NCBI GenBank assembly: GCA_002989075.1
Contig: PSQN01000012.1
Span: 1-64,000, forward strand
Reading direction: 5' to 3'
Origin: Arthonia radiata
Lineage: Eukaryota > Ascomycota > Arthoniomycetes > Arthoniales > Arthoniaceae
Length of the DNA: 64,000 bases
Below are positions 32,482 to 42,477 of this stretch, piece after piece. The position numbers and the translations under genes are program-made. The notes under the pieces were generated by a model. It was not told the origin of the DNA and made no database searches. It was given only the letters and a program-made list of their open reading frames with translations. Each line of letters starts with the position of its first letter. Position 1 is the stretch's first letter.

Positions 32482-34220
32482 CTAGTCATCCTCACCTTCG
32501 ACTTCTTCCATTTGCTCATCGTCAAGGTCATCCCAAGCGTCAGCCTCTTCCGGTAAAACCTCATCACCGTCGTCCTCCTCGCCTGCTTCAGCACCCGGCT
32601 TCCCTTCAGCTTTGTCTTTCGCTCTCTGCGCCTCTTTCTCCTTTCGCTTCTTCTCCAGGTTGGCTCTCTGCTCTTCCCTTCTCCTCCCTTTTTCCTGATT
32701 CCTAACCTTCCATGTCTCATCCATCTCCTTTTGTTCCGCCTGGGTCTTTGTGACAGTCTCATGCCACAGCACCCGCCCACTACACGTACCTTCTTCAACC
32801 TTGTACAGTCGAAGCTTCATCCGAGGACCCAATTCTGTAAGCTTAATCGCCCTTTTTTGGGTCTTTTGGCTCAAGGGCAGCCCTTTCTTCCTCCATGTTC
32901 CGTCTGATACACCATTGCCTTCGTAGTCCTCACCCTCAATCTCAGCTTGCCGCTGCGCCTCCGCTCTCTGTGTCTCTAATGCCTCCCTTCGTTTCCTCTG
33001 CTCTTCCCTCTCCTTCCGATTCCAAGTTCTTCGCGCTTCTGGTTCCTCCATCACATCAACCTCAGCCTCTGTACCTTCACCTTCGCTCTCGGATGCGGTT
33101 GCGTAACCGCCATTCGCGCCAGGCTCGAGCAAGAAGTCCGCCACGTCGTCAAATCGGCTCAAATCTGGCAGAGCGCCTTTGGACGCGTTTCTACGGATGG
33201 CAGCAGCGGGGGCTGAGTAGTCGTAGTCGTGTGCCTGTCCCGCATACGGATTGTGCTGTGCATGTGACTTTGCTCGATCAAGCCGCTTGAGGTTACGTGA
33301 CAAAGGCTTTGGTAGAACCGGCCGCGACGTGATGGCGTAATGTCGCATGTGCAAGATGTAATGCTGCTGCTCTGGTGCTTGTCCCGTCGAGACCTTAGGA
33401 AGCTCTCGATTCACCAACATGATCCGACGGATAGACGAGAGGGGTGTGCGCTGTGGTGATATGGGTGGAAACAGCGATTGGAAGACTGAGGTCGTAAGGC
33501 TCTCGAGGTGCTTAGGAACGGCATTTGCAGCGTATGGCGGTTGTGTCATTGGATCTGATGAGGGCTGAGGTTGAGGACTACTAAAGTTGTTTAGAACCAG
33601 CTGGTCACGTTAGTCACGGTGTCTATCTCCTGAGTCGCAGCCAGACACTCACCAACGGCGGTGTCAAATGATCCAATCCAGCGTTGCCAGTCTTCGGTCT
33701 TTTCTGCGCTTTCGAGACGTCTCGTGCTAAGCTATACTTTTCGACCCTGAATGACAACGTCGGTCCTCTTGGTGTGACGGCAATCTTCATGTTTACGTTG
33801 CCGGTCTCTTTCGCTCTATAGAAGAATACGAAGTGGGTCACGCCGAGTGGTCCTGCAATTGTTGTGTAATCTCTCAAACGATTGCTTTTTCTTTCTTGCT
33901 GTCGATGCGTCTGTCAGCTCAATTCACTTGCAACACGGGGTGTGCAGGCACATGAGCTCACCAGCTTTGATGCAGTATGGGGCTCCATGAGCTGTCGCAT
34001 GTCTCGTACTAGCTAGTAAATTGGAATCAGTCTGACCTCACTGTATCGTTCTGCTCAAGTATAGTACCTGCGTAACGGAAGATCCAACATCGTTCGCACC
34101 CATCCGTATGACCATTGACCGCGGCACTCTGGACGCTGGATCCTTGGTGACTCCCGTTGCTCGAGCATTTTGATTCGAGGTAGTTGTCTGTGTACGCTTC
34201 TTCTTACGAGGGTGCGCCAT
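32482..34220 (-). CDS. SSF1: Brix-domain ribosome biogenesis protein SSF1/Peter Pan
   Basis: Four exons, 34220-34068, 34012-33962, 33898-33653 and 33600-32482, encode 522 residues; introns are 55, 63 and 52 bp. Ssf1 is a nucleolar factor needed for maturation of the 27S pre-rRNA and the 60S subunit. The Brix domain covers about residues 25-270: MVIRMGANDVGSSVTQLVRD, MRQLMEPHTASKL, AGPLGVTHFVFF, RGPTLSFRVEKYSLARDV, the PPLLVLNNF block across the last intron, and HYILHMRHYAITSRP. The C-terminal half is highly charged (Glu/Lys/Arg runs) and ends acidic, as in the family. Basic residues at 4-9 may be a nuclear signal. It is divergent from RRP3, another ribosome assembly gene, across 176 bp. Confidence 0.92.
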
Positions 34221-34396
34221 GATGTAGTTCTGTCCCCTATAGAATCGCCGTTGGATTTGAGACAGACGTCCTCGAATACAGACTTTGGCCCTCTTTTACA
34301 AAAGGCAATTTTACGCGACCTGTGCCAAGACCCTTGGCGTAACGATCATTTTCTTCGACTTCGAAGTCCAAGGCATCAAAATATTCATCAAAGGCA
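34221..34396. promoter_or_regulatory. Shared divergent promoter, SSF1 / RRP3
   Basis: Only 176 bp lie between the start codons of two ribosome biogenesis genes on opposite strands, so initiation sites and 5' leaders share this interval. A short AT-rich stretch (CTCTTTTACAAAAGGCAATT) sits near 34291-34310. I could not assign a known motif. Co-regulation is inference from the arrangement. Confidence 0.6.
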
Positions 34397-35962
34397 ATGT
34401 CAGCCGCCAAACGAAGAAAGATCGAACGCGAGCCTCCTTCGCCTTCAATATCGGAAGCCAGCTTTGCAAGCTTCCCAGACAGCGAGGATTCGAGTCGTTC
34501 TACGCCGCCTCCTGGCACCAATATCTTGGATTCACCGAACGCCAAACATGATACGCCCACACACGAAATAGCAGACGCTCCTCTAAACAATATAATATCC
34601 GCGCCGAGCGGCAATGTTCACGACACTAGATCATTTGCCGACCTAGGCGTTCGACCGGAGCTTATCGAAGCATGTCACGCCCTTCACTTTACGAAGCCCA
34701 CACCCATCCAGTCCCGATCCATCCCACTTGCACTCAATGGCCGCGACATTATTGGCCTGGCGGAGACAGGCTCAGGCAAGACTGCTGCCTTCGCCCTCCC
34801 CATCCTCCAAGACCTTCTGGCGAACGAGAGCAAGCATTTTGCGCTAGTCCTTGCACCAACCAGAGAGTTGGCCGTACAAACAAGACAGCAGTTCGACGCG
34901 TTGGGAAAAATAATACGAGTCAAGACATGTGTAGTTGTGGGCGGCATGGGAGAGGTCGAACAAGCTATCAGCCTGATGAAGGGTCCCCACATCATTGTTG
35001 CAACGCCAGGGCGTTTGATGTACCATTTGGAAAATACCAAGGGCTTCCATCTAAGAAGTCTGAAGTATTTGGTCATGGACGAGGCAGATAGGCTGCTCGA
35101 TCTCAATTTTGGGAGGGAGATTGATAGAATATTGAGAGAGCTGCCCAAAGATCGAAGAACATATTTGTTCAGTGCCACGATGAGCAGTGGAGTTGCCAGC
35201 CTACAACGAGCCTCGCTTCGCAACCCAGTCAAGGTGGCGGTTGAGAATGGCGCTGACTACAACAGCGCCAATAATATTGCTAAAGATGCCGGAGCTGATA
35301 GCGAAGGGAAGAAGCCAAAGCATACGACTGTGGCCACGCTTCAACAACACTACCTCTTCAAGCCGCACAAGGATAAGGATCTCTACCTCATCTACCTCCT
35401 CACAGCTCCCTTCGCTGGTTGTTCTTGTATCTTGTTCGCACGCACGATACACGAAGTAAGTCGCTTGGCGCACTTGCTCCGAACGCTGGGTTTGGGGGCG
35501 ATCCCTCTGCACGGTGAGCTCAATCAGTCATCGCGTCTCGGCGCGCTGAACAAGTTCAAGTCTCATGCGAGAGACATACTTGTTGCAACAGATGTTGCAT
35601 CGCGCGGTCTTGATATTCCCTCGGTTGACTTGGTGCTTAACTACGACCTTCCTCAAGATGACACGACGTACGTACATCGCGTGGGGCGCACGGCGAGAGC
35701 CGGTAAATCTGGCGTGGCTGTCAGCTTCGTGAGTCAGTACGATGTCGAGGTATGGATGCGGATCGAGAAGTCGTTGGGCAAGAAGTTGGGTGAGCTTCCG
35801 TCGGTGAGAGAGGAAGAGGTCAAGGTTCTGAGCGAGCGTGTAGGTGAGGGGCAAAGACAGGCGACAAAGCTGCTGAGAGAGGAGGGCGAAAAGCGGAAGG
35901 GCAAAAGAGGCAAGATCAGAGGCAAGCGGAAGGGCGATGAAAGGGACGTTGAAGAAGGCTGA
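34397..35962 (+). CDS. RRP3: DEAD-box RNA helicase RRP3
   Basis: A single intronless frame of 521 residues. Rrp3 (human DDX47) is an ATP-dependent RNA helicase of the nucleolus needed for early pre-18S rRNA cleavage. Motifs in order: Q motif around FTKPTPIQ (98-105), Walker A AETGSGKT (122-129), PTRELA (154-159), TPGR (203-206), DEAD (228-231), SAT (259-261), then the second RecA domain with DVASRGLD (399-406) and HRVGRTAR (427-434). The stretch [21 protein letters not shown] and the VSQYDVE block near the end separate RRP3 from other DEAD-box proteins. A Gly/Lys-rich insertion of about 25 residues (284-309) precedes it. The N-terminal 75 residues are Ser/Pro-rich and the C-terminus is Lys/Arg-rich. 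Confidence 0.95.
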   Translation: MSAAKRRKIEREPPSPSISEASFASFPDSEDSSRSTPPPGTNILDSPNAKHDTPTHEIADAPLNNIISAPSGNVHDTRSFADLGVRPELIEACHALHFTKPTPIQSRSIPLALNGRDIIGLAETGSGKTAAFALPILQDLLANESKHFALVLAPTRELAVQTRQQFDALGKIIRVKTCVVVGGMGEVEQAISLMKGPHIIVATPGRLMYHLENTKGFHLRSLKYLVMDEADRLLDLNFGREIDRILRELPKDRRTYLFSATMSSGVASLQRASLRNPVKVAVENGADYNSANNIAKDAGADSEGKKPKHTTVATLQQHYLFKPHKDKDLYLIYLLTAPFAGCSCILFARTIHEVSRLAHLLRTLGLGAIPLHGELNQSSRLGALNKFKSHARDILVATDVASRGLDIPSVDLVLNYDLPQDDTTYVHRVGRTARAGKSGVAVSFVSQYDVEVWMRIEKSLGKKLGELPSVREEEVKVLSERVGEGQRQATKLLREEGEKRKGKRGKIRGKRKGDERDVEEG

Positions 35963-36387
35963 TTCGGGGTGGAGTACGACTTTCAGTGGTACATCTTGTC
36001 ATTTATGCTGAATATTGATGCTGTCGTTGGCCATCACCAACTTAAAGCATGTTAGATCTGCGGTCACCGATGGTCAGCCAACGCGTTGCCTATCCGCTTG
36101 ACGTAGCATCCTGCAAATGTATGGTTTCTTCAGAGACCCGTTTGTATAAGCATCGATCTCGCCCACCACCGACCCGCAGCCAAGCGGAGCATGACAGCGC
36201 ATTTGACGATACGGAGTCTGCATCAACACTCAACCGCTGGCGTGCCGATGGATGCGGACGGATCCTCTTCCGGCTCTTCCTAAAAGCATTCATGGATCAT
36301 ATCTCATCATCTTGGGAGGCATATCTTCCTGGGTTCACGTCCTGCCCGCTCGACCTCAATGAAATGGTCAGCTTACCTGTTGGAATG
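35963..36387. other. Convergent 3' intergenic region, RRP3 / TRAPPC12
   Basis: 425 bp between two convergent stop codons. It should hold both 3' untranslated regions. A plus-strand open frame beginning here (36049-36516) runs into the antisense of TRAPPC12 and has no recognisable product. Confidence 0.5.
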
Positions 36388-38075
36388 TCACAGCTTGAAG
36401 TCTGCGTTGAACTTCTCCCATCCGATGGCCGTTGGGTCATGCATGGCCAGATCCTGCGCCAAGGCCAGCTTGAGATTGCGTGCGTTTTCCGTCGTCAGCT
36501 CGAACAACGTCGCTAGATTGAATGTGACACCATGAGGCACATGTGTTTGGTTGGCCAGGTTCTCGAGCAGGCCGCGTGCCTACAATATCGTCAGTCTGGA
36601 TTTACGCAGTGCGTGATAGCAGACAGACTTCAGAGACTCTCCCAGAGTAGACCAAACACACTGCTAGATTCTGGCGCAACATGATTTTGATGCCCTCATC
36701 GTCCTCGTTTTGCTTGCCAACAAGGTCTCGCAACTGATCAGCCGCTTGATCAAATCTGCCTTCTGCCATTGTGGTCAGTGCCTGTACAATCTGCAATGAG
36801 CTACTTCGCTCTTCGATGCCAGCACTTCCTAGCATCGACAGCCAATGCTGGGCCGCTGAGACGTCCCCGAGCCTAAGAAAGATCAATACCAGTCGGAATT
36901 GCAAGGACGAATCGTTCGATACTGTCTCACGTGAGAGCAAAGACTGTAAATGTCGAGCTGCGCCGTCCATATCGCCCATCTCAACCAAGCCTTGTGCGAT
37001 CTGTAGACCAAGATCTGCCAATCTTTGTCTCCATAGTGCTTTCTGTGTGGAGTTCTTGCTCCTTGCATGATGCCATCTGCATTCCCGAGCCATTTCGTAG
37101 TACGCAATGATACCTCTACGCCAATCGTTCAAGCCGCTAGCCTGCAGTCGCACAACAAGCAATCTCAACTCCCACGGTGCCAGATGTATGCCAGTGCCAG
37201 AGTCGCGATAAAATGGCCCGTTGAAATCTTGTAAGGCCTTGGCTTCTTGTGCGGCCTCGAAGTGGTAGTCAAGCAGCGACAAACATGCCAAGCGGATATA
37301 GACGTGCGAGAATATTGTTGCATAGTCTGCTGCATCGACGCCAGACTTCAGTTGATTTGCCGCTTCTCGTGCTGCGGCTCGGAAATTTCCAGCTGCGAGC
37401 ATATCTGCTATGGGATCTTCTGCGCCAGTTTGATGAGGAGCTGCGCGGAATGCTTGCGGCATGTCCTGTATACGTATGAGTATCTTTTCGACGAGCATAG
37501 ATTCGTGGGTATGTGACGTACCACATCGTTCACATCATGATACAGCTCAGGCCGCATCAGGAAGCCAAAGCTTTTAGGGGCATGCTCAGCAATGCTCACG
37601 TGAGGTGCATGGGCCGTCGATGCGACGCTCGACGTTTTGGAGTGGCTGGCGGACGGATTGTCTGATCCTTGATCCGATTCAGGCGACGCTCGGTCTCGAG
37701 GAGTGGGGAGAGAGATGTTCGCCTGGTTTGACAACGGGCTTGAGTTGACGATGTTGGCGCGCGTAGGTCCACGCCCTTCACGAGAGGCTTACTCTTCACC
37801 TTCATCCAGCGGGCCTTTAGTTGTACGTCGAGGTAGCGCTAGAGAGAGATCAGCTACTGCACTGATCAACCAGACCATGAGGAATGACGAGCAGCAGCAA
37901 AAGCGTCAATGCTGGCTCGATGGTCGTGCAATGCACGCCTCATATGAGCGTCCATACCAGCGGGAGGGCGGTACAATTGGAAATTATTCAATCTCATGAC
38001 TAACGTACCTTGGCGTCGAGTGTGAGACCCTTGGCGTGAGTGACCGAAGTCACTCGCGTTTAGATCACTGCTCAT
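36388..38075 (-). CDS. TRAPPC12: TRAPP complex subunit 12
   Basis: A subunit of the TRAPP tethering complex that acts in ER-Golgi and Golgi traffic. Exons: 38075 to about 37889 or 37871 (junction uncertain), 37838-37793, 37738-37522, 37465-36629 and 36579-36388, giving about 492-498 residues. Defined introns are 54, 56 and 49 bp; the last starts GTCTGT. A frame change forces an intron ending at 37839 (CTGAT branch, CTCTCTCTAG), but its donor is either 37888 (50 bp) or 37870 (32 bp, unusually short). The C-terminal half is all alpha-helical, with TPR-like repeats (for example LQIAQGLVEMGDMDGAARHL). It ends with TFNLATLFELTTENARNLKL, very close to the C-terminus of animal TRAPPC12. The chosen start is MSSDLNAS; an upstream in-frame ATG at 38177 is possible. 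Confidence 0.82.
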
Positions 38076-38634
38076 TATGCGAGCGTGATATCTTGGATTG
38101 CATACCTGTCGTGCGGGTAGTAGAGAAATGGAGTAGTACGGAGTATTTGGAGAGAGGTGTGCAGGAGTAAGGTGCATGTCAAGCAGGATAGGATACCGAC
38201 CCTCAAAATGCCTCGCAAGCCGGATTCTTTCGAGCTACCGCCCGGCGTCTTTGTGTTCTCGGAGCGCTCGGTTTCGACGTTTAATATCTGGCGTTCAGAA
38301 CACAGCTCAAAGGTATAAACTCAGCTGTCGATGGTCTCAGCTCAGCAAAGATTTATTGGATGCTATCACAAATCGGCAACCAATCCTGACATGCGCTACG
38401 AGCTGCTGGGGTAGCGGGACATCCCGCTGTTGGCTCGAGCTCTCCAGCCCTACGCATTGATGAGATGACGAGGAGGGGCAGAATACGCGGAGCAAATCAA
38501 CACGTTCTCAGAGGGGACTGTGTCTTTTCAACCACTACCTCTCCAAGATCTCCAGAGCCACAGCGCAAGTTCTCATACCCAGGAGTCTCAGTCCACTACC
38601 CCACGAGCGCGCTTCAATCCCACATCACACCAAC
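38076..38634. promoter_or_regulatory. Divergent promoter region, TRAPPC12 / NTF2
   Basis: 559 bp between the start codons of two divergent genes. The part next to NTF2 (about 38520-38630) is rich in pyrimidines and CA/CT steps, typical of a 5' leader in filamentous fungi. No specific binding site was identified. Confidence 0.5.
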
Positions 38635-39345
38635 ATGGCGGCCGGTAAGAGCAATCAATGGGACCATTCTTCATCAATTTGCCCGACCACATCTTGGAAA
38701 CGTTGGAATAGCGAGCTGACGCCTGGCTGCAGATTTCTCCACTGTTGCTCGTAAGCGTTACGACGACAAGAGCTTTGCTCGATGCTAGCCTTGACTGACA
38801 GGCCGACAGAACAGTTTTGTGACTTCTACTACAAGGCCTTCGACTCCGACCGCAAAACCCTCGCTCCACTCTACGTATGCATCTGAATTGCGCATGCGGC
38901 TACGAGCATGACACTGACGAGAGGCTGGACAGCGTCCAAATTCTATGTTGACATTCGAGTCCTCCGCTATTCAAGGCACCGAAGCCATCATCGAAAAGCT
39001 CGACGTACGTGAAGCTACAAACCGTGTGCAATACGATGGACACTGAGTTGATCGTTTTCTGATGGCAGGGACTACCATTCAAGAAAGTTCAGCACCGTGT
39101 TGACACCGTCGACGCGCAGCCCTCAGCAGCCAACGACGGCAAGGCAGTCGTGTGCCTTGTGACTGGTGCTCTCCTGGTCTGTCAAATTTCGGGCGTCCCA
39201 AATCCAAGAGGCTGACCGTACCTTACGCTAGATCGACGAAGAGCAAAAGCCCATGAGCTTCGTGCAGCATTTCCAACTGGTACCCGACGGAGGCAGCTAT
39301 TACGTCTTCAACGACATCTTCAAGCTGGTATATCCCGCGGCATAA
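38635..39345 (+). CDS. NTF2: Nuclear transport factor 2
   Basis: Six small exons, 38635-38644, 38733-38750, 38810-38874, 38933-39004, 39069-39176 and 39232-39345, encode 128 residues. All junctions have GT...AG, and the fifth intron starts GTCTGT. NTF2 is a homodimer that carries Ran-GDP into the nucleus through FG nucleoporins. MAADFSTVAQQFCDFYYKAF at the start, then SMLTFESSAIQGTEAIIEKL, HRVDTVDAQP, and at the end FQLVPDGGSYYVFNDIF are the conserved NTF2 blocks; the Asp and Phe residues that contact Ran lie in the last. Length is that of the family (about 125). The first two exons are only 10 and 18 nt, which makes it easy to mis-annotate. Confidence 0.94.
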
Positions 39346-39932
39346 AAGAGGGAGGAAGCCCAACGCAAGTGACTAAACAGCGAGCCGATAGCGTGTGAAT
39401 TGCCGCAGAACACGAGCGCCGAAGGTGTTCGTTGGAGGGATGAAATCGCTGTCCCATGCGATGGAGTACGCTGCGCACGCATGCCTTGTTGATATCTTCG
39501 GTCGAGACGGCAATATGATATCCACGCATAGCATTCAGCAATGAAGATGAGTTGACGATGGTCATACCAGTCCACTCACAGATACATTATACTCTGTCGA
39601 AAACGTCCGTGCTCAGCCACACTTTCAGCCACACACGTCCGTCGTCGCAACTGCCATGCCTGCACGTCCATCTTCAAACGATCGCATCCATTTCTTCCCC
39701 GTCATCTTCAACGACACTATAGCGAATAAACACTTGACTCCTTTCCATTGACTTGCTCAAGCTTCAGTAACTCGCATCTTCCACGCCGCCTCTTCAAAAG
39801 GATACAACCCTCTGCTCGCAACGACATCTCCTGATCCTCGCGACAGTCTGATCAGAAACACAATTTGATAGAGAATAGCCACACCAACAACCAAGCTCCG
39901 GCAGTGCCGTTGCTCCAGCACCTACCGCAAGC
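39346..39932. other. Intergenic: NTF2 3' side and TVP18 promoter
   Basis: 587 bp between two plus-strand genes. The right half is CT-rich (for example 39741-39800), as expected for the TVP18 5' leader. Minus-strand open stretches around 39300-39575 show no recognisable product. Confidence 0.5.
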
Positions 39933-40551
39933 ATGACGATTATGGATGAGCTCAAGACGCGAAACTTCAGTATGGCCTGTTTGCTTGACATCCACACCTG
40001 CAGTTGCTAACTATATGAACAGGCATATACGGACAATGGTACGTCGCGTGGCCGCAGGCCACGAAATCGAAGCTAATTCGCACGTCAAGGACTGGAGTCA
40101 TCTGCATCTTCTTGTGCTTTGCCGTGGGCGTCGCCGGCATCTTCTCTTTCCACTGGGTTATTCTCTTCGCAGTCCTGTGCATGTACGTCGACATCACCAA
40201 ACCATTGCTACCTTGTCCAATTCTTTACTGACATGGCTACCTCTTCACAGCATCTCCGCATTCCTCATCATCTTTATCGAAGTTCCACTACTGCTCAGAA
40301 TATGTCCAACATCACAAAAGTTCGACACCTTCGTTCGCCGCTTTGAAACAAACTACATGCGAGCCGCCATATACGCCATTATGAGCATCATTCAATGGCT
40401 GAGCATCATCGCCAAGTCTACCGCCCTCATTGCCGCCGCTGTGCTATTGCTTTTCGCCGCGATCTTTTACGCAGTAGCAGGAGTCAAAGGACAAGGCTTC
40501 GTGGGCAGTAAAACACTGGGCGGACAGGGCGTTGCCCAGATGATTGTTTGA
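39933..40551 (+). CDS. TVP18: Golgi apparatus membrane protein TVP18
   Basis: Four exons, 39933-39969, 40023-40038, 40090-40182 and 40251-40551, encode 148 residues, the usual length. Tvp18 is a four-helix membrane protein of late Golgi Tlg2-containing vesicles; its biochemical role is not known. The start MTIMDELKTRNFSIYGQW is the family pattern. Hydrophobic segments are at about residues 18-38, 42-62, 82-102 and 106-126. The loop PLLLRICPTSQKFDTFVRRF and the C-terminus SKTLGGQGVAQMIV are nearly invariant in fungi. Introns are 53, 51 and 68 bp. The second exon is a 16-nt microexon. Confidence 0.95.
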
Positions 40552-41090
40552 CGATATGCGTTGACATGTCCTGACGAGCAGCTTCCGCGCGGTGGCCCAC
40601 AGCGCGTTCTCAGTACGAAAGCTGGCGTCCCCAGCGTCTAGTCACCCAGTCAAGGACAGCGTGTCTGCATTGTACTTCTACGTGGGATACTGATGCCTGT
40701 GATCAAGCTTGGAGAAGGTCGTGCTCCACGATGTGGGCATTCGACGCGATGGCGCAAAGCTCATGCTCGATGGTCGAGCTGTATTTTGGGAGGTGACGAA
40801 TCTCATTCTTAAGGTTGCTGTATTTGATACACTAGCTTTGGCGAACCTCTACCGATTCAAACATGTTGACGTAGTGACAAGAATGCCTTCTCTAACATTC
40901 TCACTGCTGGCCTGAATCGAATGCTTTGAACTCGGGTAAGAGTGGCAGCTTCCACGTCATAGGGATTCCATTGTCAAATCTTTGAGCGCCTTGTTTTGCA
41001 GGCACAAATCTGGCAGGGTATGCACGACCTGGCTGGGACTCGCGCCTCACAGTCTCAGGTACCTCAGCTTGCTGCAGGAGCTTACCCCTT
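40552..41090. other. Intergenic: last single-copy DNA before repeats
   Basis: 539 bp of normal composition, including the TVP18 3' untranslated region. A plus-strand 68-codon open frame (40709-40915) has no recognisable feature and I do not call it. Composition switches to RIP-type sequence at about 41091-41100. Confidence 0.55.
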
Positions 41091-41926
41091 TAGAAAGTTT
41101 AGGATAGATATATATAACTTTTCCTCCTAGGTAGTCTAAGCTAGTAACCCTATATAAATAGAAATATAAAAATAAGCTTTTTTAATACTATATTATTTTA
41201 TAATCTAATTATAAAGTTATATAAAAATTATATTATAATAATAAATATATAGATAAAACTTTATATAATAAGAGATTATAGCTTTATAATAAGTATAAAG
41301 TTTATATATATAATAAATTTATATTATATTATAATATTAGCTTTATTTATAACTAATAGAGCCTATAATATTATATATTAGCTTATTAAAGTTTATAAAT
41401 AGTAATATTAAGTAGTATTAACTATTTTAGAGCCTTTAAAACTAGCCTAAAATATATATATCTTCTATGTATAATTTATATAAGCTTAATAATATACTAA
41501 GATTTTAGAGCTTTATTAGATAACTATAGAGTTAGAAGATAAGGTTAAAATAATAATAATTGATATTAATAGTAGACTAAAATACTAGAATTATTCTATA
41601 AATAAAATCTAGATACTAAGCCTTTCTAACTCTAGATATTGTAGTACTATAGCTACGCTAAAGTATACTATAGCTAGTATATAAAAATTAAGATTAAACT
41701 AGAACTTTAGTATCTATAAATTCTTAATATATCTTCTTAAGCTTAACTATATTAATAATAGTAGTAACTATCTAAAAGAAAATCTATTATCTGAATATTA
41801 TAAGACTATTCTTCTTATTATTTTATATCTAGAAAGCTAGATTCTATTAAAATAGACTATTATTACTTTTATAATTACTTATCTATTAATAGTATTAAAA
41901 GTTAAATTTATAAGATACTTAGAACA
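41091..41926. other. Unidentified RIP-decayed AT-rich DNA
   Basis: Extremely TpA-rich, with few CpG left, and very heavily decayed. No readable frame or domain could be followed on either strand. It must have been repeated DNA if RIP caused the decay. It hosts the solo Copia LTR that follows. Confidence 0.6.
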
Positions 41927-41931
41927 TTAAT

Positions 41932-42438
41932 TGTTAGAAATTAACCAACTAGCTGGTTAGCTAGAACCCTTGGGGGCCCGGAGTATCGGATAAGTTCTAC
42001 TAGCTGTCTCGGTCTAAAATAGAACAAGCCTTTTACCTAAAGGGTCGGGCCTAGTAGCCCGAATCTAAGATAAAAAGGAGCATTATACAACCTATTCTAG
42101 ACAGCTAGCCTATAGTCTAAGACAATATAAAATAAACTTAAAGACTAATAGTTTTAGATAAACAGAATTACTGTCTTATATAGTAAGTTACGGGTTATCT
42201 AGCTCTTATTAAAAGAACAGATATCTAGTAAGTTCTATATAGGCCGCTAAACTTAGATATATAAGCTAAAATCTCTCTAGAGAATTTTAGCTAATAAGAC
42301 AGACAATATAATAATAGCTTCTCCTTGCTACTAAGTATTGTACCTGTATTAAGCCTAAGTATTGTACTAGTCTTAAGCTAGTCTTATCTTTCTACTCTTT
42401 GTAGTAGTATCCTTCTTCTTCCCTATACCTCTTTAACA
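41932..42438 (+). repeat. Solo Copia LTR with 5-bp target duplication
   Basis: 507 bp starting TGTTAGAAATTAACC and ending CTCTTTAACA. The 5-bp repeat TTAAT flanks it at 41927-41931 and 42439-42443, so it is the product of LTR-LTR recombination of an inserted element. It is homologous in inverse orientation to 53775-54282, which is joined to Copia RT and RNase H and so identifies the family. GC-richer islands such as GGGGGCCCGG near 41972 survive. Confidence 0.88.
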
Positions 42439-42477
42439 TTAATAAAAAGTATTAATTTTCTACTTACTTTTAATATA

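Noticed and set aside
36049-36516. 155-codon plus-strand open frame
   Set aside because: Its second half is antisense to the conserved C-terminus of TRAPPC12 and its product shows no known pattern.
37522-37805. Overlapping minus-strand open frames taken as separate small genes
   Set aside because: They are exons of TRAPPC12; one begins with TTG, not ATG, and they join through introns with good sites.
40709-40915. 68-codon plus-strand open frame downstream of TVP18
   Set aside because: No recognisable product, short, and in the likely 3' untranslated region next to the repeat border.
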